From the NCBI GenBank assembly GCA_033852115.1, contig JAWSVE010000005.1:1-64000 (forward strand): a DNA stretch of 64,000 nt. The letters run 5' to 3'. This DNA is from JAWSVE01 sp033852115 (lineage in GTDB: Bacteria > Pseudomonadota > Gammaproteobacteria > Pseudomonadales > Cellvibrionaceae). Numbering within the stretch: the first letter of the stretch is position 1; the number at the start of each line of letters is the position of its first letter. Both the position numbers and the translations under genes were made by a program. Positions 7,917-17,493 of this stretch are shown here, in pieces. The notes under the pieces are model-generated. The model was given only the letters and a program-made list of their open reading frames with translations, made no database searches and was not told the origin of the DNA.

Positions 7917-8765
7917 CTCGATTACTCTCTACAACATTTTGGAGCGTCGCTGCCAAATGAATTAAATGACGCTGAAACAATCCTAGGCACACAGATGTGT
8001 AACAGCCAGAATAGTTTCTATAAAAAATCATTCTTGTGATGAGCATCAAAACCACATTTGCAATTTGATCGCATAAAACAAATTTAACTACAGCCCATAA
8101 AAAATGGTTTAACAAATGAAAACTTGAAATTTAGATAAGGTTTCCTTCCACCATAACTGGAAACACATCAAGTTGAATAGATTCACATTTTTAATTATTA
8201 AAAGTATTTCAAAATCTATTTTTTCGACGAGATCACATAACACAAAAACAAACAAACAATAACCAAGAAAAACATTTAGAATCCCGCGCTGCCTAACATC
8301 GGGATATGCACGCTCAACATATAGAACACCCATAAAGACAAACAATAATGAGCAAATAGATAACTCGAACCATACTTTTTATATCGACTTAAAGGACTCG
8401 TAACGCATGAATAAAACACAAACCAAGACGCCGACACATCTTGAAGCTGAAATTATTCTGGCCGCCAAATGATGTCCTGTTCATATTCTTGCACAGAGCT
8501 TTGAGCATGCGGCTAAAGTTTTAAATCATGGCAGACTTAAACTTTTGAACTATTGACTAAAGAAGTGACCACACGACATTTACGCGTAAAATGGTTTCGT
8601 TGAAAGGCTAAAGATTTTAGAGAGCTTGCTAGCAATTAAGTGCTTATTACATCACACCCTTGCTCACTATGGCCGGGGGAACTGGAAGCGAGCAGAAAAG
8701 CGTAGAATTTTATTCGATAAGAAAGGGGGCGAGAAAAACGCCCCGATAGATTATGACCACAGGCC
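7917..8765. other. AT-rich gene-poor region
   Basis: No convincing gene lies in these 849 bases. Two minus-strand frames (7909-8115 and 8109-8345) are hydrophobic, low-complexity readings of AT-rich DNA and have no ribosome site. Around 8407-8550 a plus-strand frame starting MNKTQTKTPTHL is broken by in-frame TGA codons, so it may be a decayed gene. The region presumably also holds the promoter of the beta-helix gene. Confidence 0.5.
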
Positions 8766-9716
8766 TTATAGTGTAATGCCCAACCCTTTTTTTAGAGCCT
8801 GTAGCATTTCGTGAAACTGCCTTTTACTCACTGCAACTGGGAACATCGCAGAGCCGTGAAAAGTACCAGGATAAGAATGCAGCTCTACTGACACACCGTC
8901 TTTCATTAATTGAGAAGCATAAGCGATGCCTTCATCACGCAGCGGATCAAATTCCATTACGCAAATATAAGCAGGTGGCAATCCAGTTAAGTCCTTCGCA
9001 CGTGCAGGAGCAGCCGTAGGCGGCACATCATCGCTCCCTCTTTCGAGGTCACCTAAATGATACGTCCAGCTCACTTTCGCTTTTGGTCTATTCCAAATCG
9101 GCGTATTGACAAACTGAGTCGCACTCGGTGTTTGTAATCGATCATCCACTTCTGGAATATTGAGTAACTGAAAGCACAATGGATCATCATCGCGTTCACG
9201 CATAAACAGCGTTAAAGCAGACGCTAACCCACCACCTGCACTGACGCCGTTAATCGCAATTCGCGTCGGATCAATATACGATTCAGTGGCGCAACTACGC
9301 ATCCATAACATCGCCGCATAACAATCGTGTAATGGCGCTGGGTATGGATTCTCCGGTGCTAACCGATACTCCACCGACACCACCACACAGTTTAATGCGC
9401 GCGCAAAGCTCGCCGCAGTAGCATGATCAGCGTCGATACTACCAATGACAAAACCGCCGCCATGAATATGCAACAACGCAGGCCCAGGTTGTTCAAGAGC
9501 AACCTGCGGTTTATAAACCCGAACGGTTACTGGCGGCGCTCCATCAAACCCAGGCACGCTATGATCTTCAACGAGTAGTCCTTCGACGTTCGCCGGAGGG
9601 ACATTAGCTTTAATCATCGCCTCAAACGTTACGCGTGCCTCAACAGGATCATCCATTGGATTATCTTTTATCCCTTTAACATAGGGGAGCAATTCTGGAT
9701 CATAGTTATACGTCAT
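8766..9716 (-). CDS. Alpha/beta hydrolase, hormone-sensitive-lipase-like (family IV) esterase
   Basis: This 316-residue cytoplasmic carboxylesterase belongs to the HSL group. The oxyanion-hole motif HGGGF is at about residues 84-88 and the nucleophile elbow GVSAGG at about 160-165. The acid is probably the Asp in VMEFDPLRDEG (about 255), and the His is in YPGTFHGS (about 285). All parts of the catalytic triad are therefore visible and the length is typical. It would hydrolyse short-chain esters; the natural substrate is unknown. No signal peptide is present. It stands as a single gene on the minus strand, with about 240 bases to the next gene upstream. Confidence 0.9.
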   Translation of the reverse strand: MTYNYDPELLPYVKGIKDNPMDDPVEARVTFEAMIKANVPPANVEGLLVEDHSVPGFDGAPPVTVRVYKPQVALEQPGPALLHIHGGGFVIGSIDADHATAASFARALNCVVVSVEYRLAPENPYPAPLHDCYAAMLWMRSCATESYIDPTRIAINGVSAGGGLASALTLFMRERDDDPLCFQLLNIPEVDDRLQTPSATQFVNTPIWNRPKAKVSWTYHLGDLERGSDDVPPTAAPARAKDLTGLPPAYICVMEFDPLRDEGIAYASQLMKDGVSVELHSYPGTFHGSAMFPVAVSKRQFHEMLQALKKGLGITL

Positions 9717-9901
9717 TTAAAATCTCTACACTTGTGATTATATTTGCGCGAAGCAGTCTACTAAAATAAACCGCAATTATCTCTTACCTTACGGCGTTCA
9801 GTATCCCAGAAGGTTATGCTGCAAACCCGAGATCAATCACCCCCAAACTTGATTAGCGCCACGCCCCCAATCAGCCACTCCAAATACTCTACCTAAAACA
9901 A

Positions 9902-9937
9902 AAAAAGCCCAGCCATTCGACAATAGCTGGGCTTTTT
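9902..9937. terminator. Rho-independent terminator (bidirectional)
   Basis: AAAAAGCCCAGC and GCTGGGCTTTTT form a strong stem with a 12-base loop and A/T tracts on both sides. It lies 20 bases beyond the stop of the DUF3089 gene on the minus strand. Confidence 0.85.
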
Positions 9938-9956
9938 GCAAAAGTTCACTGAAAAA

Positions 9957-11135
9957 TTATTTAGCCAAATACGCTTCGCTCTGCTGACGCGCTAAGCTAA
10001 TCAAATTTCCCATCGCTATATTCATGTCAACAAGATGCAAACCCCAACTCGCATTCACTGAGCCGTCTGCATTCATCACATCACCCGAAATATCATCCGT
10101 TCGTGGATCTTTGGGATCGCCATGCACCGTCATTTCAAAATAGCCTCCACGCTCATTGGCAACACACTTACCGGTTAGTAAACCCGGCACACTTGCAAAC
10201 GGTGTTTCCAGTTGGGGAGTATTTTTAGTCCATGACAACGGAGAAACGCTGGAAGACGATACGCCTTGTTGTGTATTTAAGTACGCATGAAGTGCGGTGG
10301 TGTTGTCAGCCAGTTTTGCTGGGCTTGTACAGGCGGAGACTGAATCCTTGCCGTTTTTACCAAACATGCCCTGCTCGGGTGGAGGCACATCAGAACGGAA
10401 CGACGCGTAGGTGACAATACACTCATTTTGAGTGGCCGACTCACACAATGGCATATGCTCAAACGTCGCGCCGACTGTTTGACCTGCAGGAACTTGCACC
10501 CGTGTACCAATCAACATGGCAGAAATGATTTTTTTCTGAATTGCTTTGCCTTCAATTTCTTTTTTGATGAGCTGAGTTAACACTCCAGAACCCTGTGAGT
10601 GGCCCACTAAGATGACTCCACGCCCATCATTGTAGTTTTCTAAATAATTATTCCACGCGGCGACTACATCACCGTAGTTCATCGTCCTATCTACGCCAGC
10701 CGCGCCTCCAGTTCTACTGATTCCAGCACGCAATGCGGTTAATGTCACTTGGCGATACAATGGAGCGAACGTTCTGCACACAGAGCCATATCGGGCAAAT
10801 TGCTGTTTCACCACGGAATACTCTTCAGGCCCAGCAACCATGTCGCTATTGCCTGTTTTATCAAGAGAAACGGTAGGGTATACATAGAAGCAATCGACTT
10901 TGGCGTCATCAGTTTTGGAAAACTTTTCAACACTCATCGAGCCATCTGCATTAACAATAGTCGTCGTCATGTCGACGTCACATGCGCCTAAATCCTTGTC
11001 AGCACCACGGCATAACCAAGACTCGGGCTTTGAATAATCCGCTGGAAGCGTTTCAGCACAGACAGACACGCCAAACGCCAAAGAACTGAGCAGTAAAGAC
11101 GCTGACATACTGCGCGAAAGTTTTGTTGATAACAT
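9957..11135 (-). CDS. Secreted DUF3089 family alpha/beta hydrolase
   Basis: The 392-residue protein starts with a clear signal peptide (residues 1-27; Ser/Leu-rich core, cleavage near SVCA-ET). The mature part has the DUF3089 features: an early CDVDMTTTIV segment, the conserved DCFYVYPTVS stretch (about 82-91) and a nucleophile elbow GHSQGS (about 178-183). DUF3089 proteins are lipase-like hydrolases of unproven substrate. The gene ends in a strong terminator and appears monocistronic. The adjacent family IV esterase belongs to a different hydrolase family, so the two are neighbours but not duplicates. Confidence 0.85.
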   Translation of the reverse strand: MLSTKLSRSMSASLLLSSLAFGVSVCAETLPADYSKPESWLCRGADKDLGACDVDMTTTIVNADGSMSVEKFSKTDDAKVDCFYVYPTVSLDKTGNSDMVAGPEEYSVVKQQFARYGSVCRTFAPLYRQVTLTALRAGISRTGGAAGVDRTMNYGDVVAAWNNYLENYNDGRGVILVGHSQGSGVLTQLIKKEIEGKAIQKKIISAMLIGTRVQVPAGQTVGATFEHMPLCESATQNECIVTYASFRSDVPPPEQGMFGKNGKDSVSACTSPAKLADNTTALHAYLNTQQGVSSSSVSPLSWTKNTPQLETPFASVPGLLTGKCVANERGGYFEMTVHGDPKDPRTDDISGDVMNADGSVNASWGLHLVDMNIAMGNLISLARQQSEAYLAK

Positions 11136-11355
11136 TGAAGACCCCCTAATGCTAGCCTTCCAACATTGGAGACTAGTCAGATATTTTTACGTTATTAGTG
11201 AGATGTGTTCGATAACAGAACGGTCCGAAGAATTATCGTGTAATCCACTAGGTGCTGGCTACACAGTACCGGCGTACTTTTATTTTCTTTACTCGCAACA
11301 TTCTAAAATGTGCCAATTCATGCAAACACTGAGCGGGGATAAGCCCAAGAATGGC

Positions 11356-11541
11356 TTAATGCGCTTTGGTTTTTCGCTCCCCACAGCGGGTGCATTCGTA
11401 CACTGTGACCAGCTTGCCTTGTTTAGTATCAAATTGATTGTCTTTAATGACTTTCCATTTATGGAAGCCATCGCGGCACAGGCTCTTACCTTTAAACTTC
11501 TCGGAGAGTTTTTTCTTTTTGAAAGGAATGACCTCACCCAT
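11356..11541 (-). CDS. Small zinc-ribbon-like protein (61 aa)
   Basis: The 61-residue basic protein has an N-terminal GEVIPFKKKK stretch, a Cys at about residue 22 followed by FHKW, and a C-terminal CTRCGERK (C-x-x-C) knuckle. The Cys...His and C-x-x-C spacing suggests a single bound zinc. Small proteins with this VIPFK...FHKW...TVYxCxRCG arrangement are widespread, uncharacterised proteins in gammaproteobacteria (from memory; not searched). A longer overlapping frame in another phase (11289-11567) is rejected as its shadow. It lies about 90 bases beyond the VanY-like gene on the same strand and may share its transcript. Confidence 0.7.
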   Translation of the reverse strand: MGEVIPFKKKKLSEKFKGKSLCRDGFHKWKVIKDNQFDTKQGKLVTVYECTRCGERKTKAH

Positions 11542-11632
11542 AATGCACCTCGTTTTTTATGGTGCATAGCATATCTCAGTAAGGAAGTAACAAGAATGTT
11601 TTGGCTAGACCAAAAGACTAAAACGTTGCCTA

Positions 11633-12499
11633 TTAGACAACCTTAATATGCCATGGCTCAAATCGGACGCCGAGCTGGTTGTCTTCTGTATACCGAATTT
11701 GCACATACCCAAGTTCCTGCATTTTTTGAAACTCGATTGTTTGCGCAAATTTGCTGGTGAAATTGTCTGCCCCCCACCCCCGACGACCCACATCAAAATC
11801 GCCGATACCGTGGAAGGAGTGCCCTGGAGGAGCGAGTGAGCGAGAGGCTTTTGATAAGTTTCCATTAGACTTGGCGCATTTGGCCAAGAACAAGTGCATT
11901 TGCTTGACGACTGAGCGAATACCAGAGGTCAGCACAATCTGCGAGCCCACATCGTTGACGAGCTTATCGTAGTACGCCAAGGACTCTCCACGAAATACAT
12001 AGTGCCCGGTGTATGGCACACGAAAGGTATCCCGCTCCGGGACAACCGCCGTCATTTGATCCGTGACTTTTTCGCCATAAAAACCATAGCTTTGAGCCTC
12101 AGTGAAAAAGATTTTTTCCATAAAGTCGAGCTCAGTCGGGCTGAACTCTCCAATAGATTCGTAGCGTTTGGCGTATCGCAAAAGGTCATCAAAACCAAGT
12201 AAGTTAAAATTACCGTGGCCGATCACTCTTTGCGCATTGTCCAAGCGGTGCAGGACGGAGGTCAGCAATGTGAATTCATCCTGGGCGAGATAGATATCAT
12301 CGATAAATTCATTTTCGAAAAATTTTACTTTGTCTAAGTCAGGCGCTAACTCTTTCGCTGTCACTGGTTCCGAGACCGTTAATGCCTCATCTCCGAAATT
12401 TTGAGGAGTCGCTTGCTGGGCCATGCGCCACAACATGCCATTTCCCGCAGAAAAAGCACCACCTGCAAAAATTCCTGTTAGTAAGTCTCGTCGCTTCAC
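11633..12499 (-). CDS. VanY-like D-alanyl-D-alanine carboxypeptidase (peptidase M15), exported
   Basis: The 288-residue protein begins MKRRDLLTG followed by a Gly/Ala-rich segment; the twin-arginine and hydrophobic stretch suggest Tat export. The C-terminal half carries the M15 zinc-peptidase signature. GHSFHGIGDFD (residues about 230-240) gives the S-x-H-x-x-G...D metal site, and FEPWH (about 280-284) gives the E-x-x-H pair. SGIRS (about 193-197) is the conserved substrate-side segment. It should trim D-Ala from peptidoglycan stem peptides in the periplasm. An N-terminal domain of about 110 residues is not recognised. It is likely single or paired with the downstream zinc-ribbon gene. Confidence 0.82.
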   Translation of the reverse strand: MKRRDLLTGIFAGGAFSAGNGMLWRMAQQATPQNFGDEALTVSEPVTAKELAPDLDKVKFFENEFIDDIYLAQDEFTLLTSVLHRLDNAQRVIGHGNFNLLGFDDLLRYAKRYESIGEFSPTELDFMEKIFFTEAQSYGFYGEKVTDQMTAVVPERDTFRVPYTGHYVFRGESLAYYDKLVNDVGSQIVLTSGIRSVVKQMHLFLAKCAKSNGNLSKASRSLAPPGHSFHGIGDFDVGRRGWGADNFTSKFAQTIEFQKMQELGYVQIRYTEDNQLGVRFEPWHIKVV

Positions 12500-12727
12500 A
12501 CGCTTGCCTTCGCTTCTTAAGAGCCAATCCCGTAGTCACCTAGTTCAACTCTTACCAGATTCCAATGGGCCTATAAAAACGATAGCAAGGGATCTAAAGG
12601 ATCGCCAAAATTCTCTTAAAATACAAACACTTAGCGCCATTAAGTTGACGCTAGCAACAGATAGATAGGCGCTCAATAGGCGCAACTGGGTAAAACGTCA
12701 AAGCGCTGACGGAGATAGCCAATAAAA

Positions 12728-12760
12728 AAGCCGATAACCCCGCTTGAGGGTTATCGGCTT
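12728..12760. terminator. Rho-independent terminator downstream of dcd
   Basis: AAGCCGATAACCC (12728-12740) pairs perfectly with GGGTTATCGGCTT (12748-12760) over a 7-base loop. A-rich sequence precedes it, giving a U-tract on the minus strand, 26 bases beyond the dcd stop. Confidence 0.88.
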
Positions 12761-12785
12761 TGAATGACGCCTAATAATTTTACGA

Positions 12786-13355
12786 TTAAGTTTTGGGTAG
12801 CGTAACGCCACGCTGGCCCTGATATTTACCACCGCGGTCTTTGTAGGAGGTTTCGCACACTTCATCAGACTCAAAGAATAACATCTGTGCAACGCCTTCA
12901 TTCGCGTAGATTTTTGCCGGTAACGGTGTGGTGTTAGAGAATTCCAAGGTCACATGCCCTTCCCACTCAGGTTCGAGTGGCGTGACATTGACGATAATAC
13001 CGCAGCGTGCGTACGTGGACTTACCCAAGCAAACTGTCAACACATTGCGCGGAATACGAAAATACTCAACCGTACGGGCCAGCGCAAACGAGTTAGGCGG
13101 AATAATACAGACATCGCTAGTCATATCGACAAAGCTATCATCATCGAAGTTTTTCGGGTCAACAATCGCAGAGTGAACGTTGGTAAATACTTTAAACTCA
13201 CGAGCACAGCGCACATCATACCCGTAGCTGGACGTACCATAGGAGACGATGCGATGGTCCTCGCTATCGTAGCGCACCTGACCTGGTTCAAAAGGCTCGA
13301 TCATGCCTTCTTGCTCGGCCATGCGCTTGATCCATTTGTCTGACTTAATACTCAT
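12786..13355 (-). CDS. dcd: dCTP deaminase
   Basis: The 189-residue protein deaminates dCTP to dUTP in thymidylate synthesis, acting as a cytoplasmic trimer. It begins MSIKSDKWIKRMAEQ, as its family does. The conserved SSYGYDVR stretch, the CLGKSTYARCGI core with the general-base Glu in EPEWEGHVTLEFSN, and the C-terminal GKYQGQRG segment are all present. The start is placed at 13355 because it matches the family N-terminus; the frame extends 16 codons further upstream without support. Its neighbour upstream on the same strand is apbC, as in many gammaproteobacteria. It is followed by a strong terminator. Confidence 0.95.
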   Translation of the reverse strand: MSIKSDKWIKRMAEQEGMIEPFEPGQVRYDSEDHRIVSYGTSSYGYDVRCAREFKVFTNVHSAIVDPKNFDDDSFVDMTSDVCIIPPNSFALARTVEYFRIPRNVLTVCLGKSTYARCGIIVNVTPLEPEWEGHVTLEFSNTTPLPAKIYANEGVAQMLFFESDEVCETSYKDRGGKYQGQRGVTLPKT

Positions 13356-13470
13356 AATGCCCCACTGCTGTACGTTTAAGTGATCGAAGAAAGCGCGATT
13401 CAAGGTCGCGCATAATACGTTTTTTTAAACCATGGCAAAAGGTGTGGTTACCCCAGCCAGTGAATTCGGA

Positions 13471-14577
13471 TCAATCTTCCGAGATTTCGATCGTCGGCGT
13501 TGCTCGCGCCTGGTTAACACTCCACAACTGCGCCCCAACCCGCCGCGCAATCTCCTTATACATCTCACTCACCTTCGATGTTGGATTTGCAACAACAGAC
13601 GGCTTGCCACCATCCGCGTCCTCGCGAATATCTAACGCCAAAGGCAGCGAGCCTAGCAAGGCGGTTTGGTACTGTTTCGCCATCCGTTCACCACCACCTT
13701 GGCCAAATATGTGTTCTTCGTGCCCGCACTGGCTGCAGACATGAATCGCCATATTTTCAACAATACCCAACACCGGAACGTTAACCTTATGAAACATCTC
13801 AACACCCTTTTTGGCATCATGTAATGCTATATCTTGCGGCGTTGTCACGATCACTGCACCACTTAGCGGTACGCTTTGAGAGAGCGTCAACTGAATATCG
13901 CCTGTTCCGGGTGGCATATCGATCAATAAGTAGTCCAACTCACCCCACTGGGTTTGGTTAACCATCTGTTGGAGAGCGCCACTGGCCATCGGCCCACGCC
14001 AGACCATGGGTGTTTGCTCATTAACCAAGTACCCCATGGAATTTGACTTAATCCCGTGTGCCTCTATCGGGACCATGAATTTGTTATCGATAATTTGCGG
14101 TTCTTTTTTACCGACACCCAGCATCTGGGGCTGGCTAGGGCCATAGATGTCAGCATCCAGTAGACCAACCTTCGCCCCTTCCGAGGCTAACGCTAATGCC
14201 AGGTTCACCGATGTGGTGGACTTGCCTACCCCACCTTTGCCGGACCCCACCGCGACAATGTTCTTTACCCCCGAAAGCGACTCTAGATCGCCGGGCGTTG
14301 AGCCAACCACCTCGCTGCGAAGCTCTACATTGACTGAATTCACCCCGAGTGCCGACTTGAGCTGTTCGGCAATGTGACCTTGCCATTGAGCTTGCTGACT
14401 AGCGAAGGGGTAACCAAGAGTTAGCACCACATTCAAATCGGCCCCGTTGCCAGTGACCTCGCACAGCGCACCAAGGCTTGCCAAATCTTTGCCGAGAATG
14501 GGGTCACTGACCTTAGTCAGCGCCTGTAAAACACCGTCGGCATTCACTTTCCCCTTGGAAAACCCTTTAAAAAACAT
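13471..14577 (-). CDS. apbC: Iron-sulfur carrier protein Mrp/ApbC
   Basis: This 368-residue P-loop ATPase of the Mrp/NBP35 family carries Fe-S clusters to target apoproteins in the cytoplasm. The N-terminal ~90 residues form a MIP18-like domain. The deviant Walker A GSGKGGVGKST is at about residues 110-120, the Walker B-like DMPPGTGD lies in the middle, and the cluster-binding C-x-x-C is in HVCSQCGHEEH. The start at MFFKGFSKGK is chosen by family fit; an in-frame extension of 23 residues upstream is basic and unconserved. It is divergent from metG, a conserved arrangement, and upstream of dcd. Confidence 0.93.
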   Translation of the reverse strand: MFFKGFSKGKVNADGVLQALTKVSDPILGKDLASLGALCEVTGNGADLNVVLTLGYPFASQQAQWQGHIAEQLKSALGVNSVNVELRSEVVGSTPGDLESLSGVKNIVAVGSGKGGVGKSTTSVNLALALASEGAKVGLLDADIYGPSQPQMLGVGKKEPQIIDNKFMVPIEAHGIKSNSMGYLVNEQTPMVWRGPMASGALQQMVNQTQWGELDYLLIDMPPGTGDIQLTLSQSVPLSGAVIVTTPQDIALHDAKKGVEMFHKVNVPVLGIVENMAIHVCSQCGHEEHIFGQGGGERMAKQYQTALLGSLPLALDIREDADGGKPSVVANPTSKVSEMYKEIARRVGAQLWSVNQARATPTIEISED

Positions 14578-14876
14578 AGTCTTTCTCACTATTACCGCTC
14601 TGATCTTGAGGGCGCTAAGGGTACTCCGTTTGGAGTCCCGACCCAAGCGGCTAAGCGCTGATTTATAAAGAAATAAATGCTATAGTTGCCGACCTTTTTC
14701 TGGGCCGGACGCTTCACCTGTACTTGCCATCGAAAGTACCTACAAACCAAGCACCGGCAAACTAAACGACGTCTTCTCGGCTACCGCAGCTATGACTTGC
14801 TAGCTGGGATAGGTATCGTTTGCTTAAGCACAATTTAGTTTAACGAGGATAGAACCTCACGGAGTTCATAGAGCCC

Positions 14877-16898
14877 ATGCCTGATCGTCGCGACATTTTG
14901 GTCACTAACGCCCTACCCTACGCCAATGGCCCAATCCATCTTGGGCATTTGGTTGGCTATATCCAAGCCGACATTTGGGTGCGATTTCAGCGCATGCGTG
15001 GCAATCACGTGACCTACGTGTGTGCCGACGACGCCCACGGGACCGCTATCATGCTCAAAGCTGAGCAACTTGGTATCACGCCGGAGGAGCAAATCGCTCG
15101 TATTAAAGAAGAGCACGAGAAAGATTTTTCCGATTTTCGCGTAGCGTTCGATAACTTCCACACGACCCACTCGGATGAAAACCGCGAGTTAGCCGGATTA
15201 TTTTACGAGCGTCTGCTGGCTAATGGCCATATTAGCGAGCGAGTTATCACACAAGCCTATGATGAAGAGAAAAACATCTTCCTCTCGGACCGCTATATCA
15301 AAGGAACCTGCCCGCGTTGTAAAGCGGAAGACCAATACGGCGATAACTGCGAAGTCTGCAGCGCAACTTATACACCCGATGAGCTTATCGACCCACGTTC
15401 GGTATTGTCGGGTAGCACGCCGGTAAAAAAAGAGTCGACGCATTTTTTCCTGACCCTGGGTGAATTTACCGATTATCTAAAAGACTGGACTCGCGCCGGA
15501 CACCTTCCCAGTGAAGTTGCCAACAAGCTTGCCGAATGGTTAGAGGAAGGGTTGCAGGAATGGGATATTTCCCGCGATGCACCTTACTTTGGCTTCGAAA
15601 TTCCCGGCCAGCCTGGAAAGTATTTTTATGTTTGGCTCGATGCCCCCATTGGCTACATTGCTAGTTACAAGAATTACTGCGACCGCAACAACATTGATTG
15701 GCAGGAAGCGTGGAAACCCGGTTCAAAAACTGAACTCTTTCATTTTATTGGCAAGGACATCATCAATTTCCACGCCTTATTCTGGCCATGCATGTTGACC
15801 TCTGCCGGGTTCCGCACACCAGACACCATCGCTGTAAACGGTTTCCTTACAGTGAATGGCGCCAAAATGTCGAAGTCCCGCGGGACATTTATTGACGCAC
15901 GAACCTATTTAAATCATCTCGACCCAGAGTATCTGCGTTACTACTATGCCGCGAAACTCTCAAACGGTGTAGATGATCTCGATCTCAACCTTGACGATTT
16001 CACACAGCGCGTTAATTCCGACTTGGTTAACAAGGTCATCAATATTGCGAGCCGTTCTGCGAAGTTTGTTGAAAAAACCGGCGGCAAATTATCGACTGAA
16101 ATCGAAGATCCCGAACTTTGGGCAAAGTTCACTGAAGCCAGCGAACGTATTGCTGCGCTTTATGATAGTCGCGACTTCAGTAAAGCCATGCGCGAAATTA
16201 TGACCCTCGCTGATTTGGCCAACGAGTACGTCTCGCGTAAAGAGCCATGGGCGATGATTAAAACAGAAGGTAGCGAAGCAGACGTTAATGCGGTCTGTTC
16301 ATTGGCGGTTAACATGTTCCGTGTGTTAGTGACCTATCTCAAGCCAGTGTTGCCGACATTGGCAGAAAAGTCAGAAGCCTTCCTTGGTTGTGAGCTAACC
16401 TGGCAAGAAGCGCCTATTTACATTGGCGACGAAGAGATCAATAAGTTCAAACCATTGATGTCTAGAATCGACAAAGAGAAAGTTGAAAAAATGGTAGAAG
16501 ACAGCAAAGAAACCATCGCAGCGGCGACAGCGCCGAAAGTCACCGGCCCGCTAGCCGATGAACCTCTCGCCGATGAGATCACTTTTAACGATTTCGCCAA
16601 GGTGGATTTGCGCGTAGCGAAAATTGCCAAGGCTGAGCATGTCGAAGGGGCGGATAAATTGTTACGCCTCACCTTGGATTTGGGTGGCGAGCAACGTAAC
16701 GTGTTTGCCGGGATTAAAAGCGCCTATAAACCCGAAGACCTAGAAGGAAAACTAACGGTAATGGTTGCCAACCTAGCGCCACGTAAAATGAAGTTTGGTA
16801 TGTCCGAAGGCATGGTGCTGGCAGCGGGGCCGGGTGGAAAAGAAATTTATATTCTCAATCCTGATGACGGTGCGCAGCCCGGCATGCGCATCATGTAA
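14877..16898 (+). CDS. metG: Methionyl-tRNA synthetase
   Basis: The 673-residue class I synthetase charges tRNA-Met. The signature HLGHL (HIGH motif) is at about residues 21-25, and KMSKS lies in AKMSKSRGTF at about 335-339. The zinc knuckle CPRCKAEDQYGDNCEVC is at about 146-162. The C-terminal ~110 residues form the tRNA-binding OB domain used for dimerisation, giving the full long form. It is divergent from apbC across about 300 bases, where no other gene is visible. Sixteen bases separate it from rnfA, so read-through into the rnf cluster is possible. Confidence 0.97.
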   Translation: MPDRRDILVTNALPYANGPIHLGHLVGYIQADIWVRFQRMRGNHVTYVCADDAHGTAIMLKAEQLGITPEEQIARIKEEHEKDFSDFRVAFDNFHTTHSDENRELAGLFYERLLANGHISERVITQAYDEEKNIFLSDRYIKGTCPRCKAEDQYGDNCEVCSATYTPDELIDPRSVLSGSTPVKKESTHFFLTLGEFTDYLKDWTRAGHLPSEVANKLAEWLEEGLQEWDISRDAPYFGFEIPGQPGKYFYVWLDAPIGYIASYKNYCDRNNIDWQEAWKPGSKTELFHFIGKDIINFHALFWPCMLTSAGFRTPDTIAVNGFLTVNGAKMSKSRGTFIDARTYLNHLDPEYLRYYYAAKLSNGVDDLDLNLDDFTQRVNSDLVNKVINIASRSAKFVEKTGGKLSTEIEDPELWAKFTEASERIAALYDSRDFSKAMREIMTLADLANEYVSRKEPWAMIKTEGSEADVNAVCSLAVNMFRVLVTYLKPVLPTLAEKSEAFLGCELTWQEAPIYIGDEEINKFKPLMSRIDKEKVEKMVEDSKETIAAATAPKVTGPLADEPLADEITFNDFAKVDLRVAKIAKAEHVEGADKLLRLTLDLGGEQRNVFAGIKSAYKPEDLEGKLTVMVANLAPRKMKFGMSEGMVLAAGPGGKEIYILNPDDGAQPGMRIM

Positions 16899-16914
16899 CG
16901 GCGAGAAGTAATTA

Positions 16915-17490
16915 ATGACTGATTTTGCAATCATCCTCATTGGCGCCATCCTAGTGAACAACTTTGTGCTAGTTCAGTTCCTAGGTTTATGCCCATTCAT
17001 GGGGGTATCGAATAAGCTGGAAAGTGCCATTGGTATGGCCGCTGCCACAACGTTTGTTCTTACACTCGCTTCCATTTGTAGCTGGATTGTACGGGCCTGG
17101 GTATTAGTCCCACTCGATATTGAATACCTGCGCACCATTTCTTTTATATTGGTTATCGCCGTGGTTGTACAGTTCACAAAAATGTTTATCGATAAAACCA
17201 GCCCGCTACTGGCCCGAGTCCTGGGTGTATTTTTACCCTTAATCACAACAAACTGTGCAGTGCTCGGCGTCGCGTTGCAAAATACGACCAAGTCCCATAC
17301 GTTTATCGAATCGACGTTCTATGGGCTTGGTGCTGGCGTCGGCTTTTCACTAGTATTGATTTTATTTTCCGCAATGCGTGAACGTCTCGCTTTCGCTGAC
17401 GTCCCCGCACCATTCAAGGGTGCGGCCATCGGTATGATCACCGCAGGTTTAATGTCACTCGCATTTATGGGTTTTGGTGGTTTGATTTAA
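16915..17490 (+). CDS. rnfA: Rnf electron transport complex subunit RnfA
   Basis: This 191-residue integral membrane protein has six hydrophobic segments and is homologous to NqrE. It is an inner-membrane subunit of the Rnf complex, which couples electron transfer between ferredoxin and NAD to ion movement, or drives ferredoxin/SoxR reduction. The N-terminal NNFVLVQFLGLCPFMGVS motif and the ITTNCAVLG half-repeat (pseudo-symmetric with RnfE), each contributing a conserved Cys, are visible. It opens the rnfABCDGE operon; the next start follows three bases after its stop. Confidence 0.97.
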   Translation: MTDFAIILIGAILVNNFVLVQFLGLCPFMGVSNKLESAIGMAAATTFVLTLASICSWIVRAWVLVPLDIEYLRTISFILVIAVVVQFTKMFIDKTSPLLARVLGVFLPLITTNCAVLGVALQNTTKSHTFIESTFYGLGAGVGFSLVLILFSAMRERLAFADVPAPFKGAAIGMITAGLMSLAFMGFGGLI

Positions 17491-17493
17491 ACG

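Noticed and set aside
7909..8345. Two minus-strand hydrophobic frames in the AT-rich region
   Set aside because: They overlap, have no ribosome site and look like translated AT-rich non-coding DNA.
11149..11646. A 165-codon plus-strand frame opposite the zinc-ribbon gene
   Set aside because: It is antisense to a frame with a recognisable Cys pattern; composition is that of a shadow.
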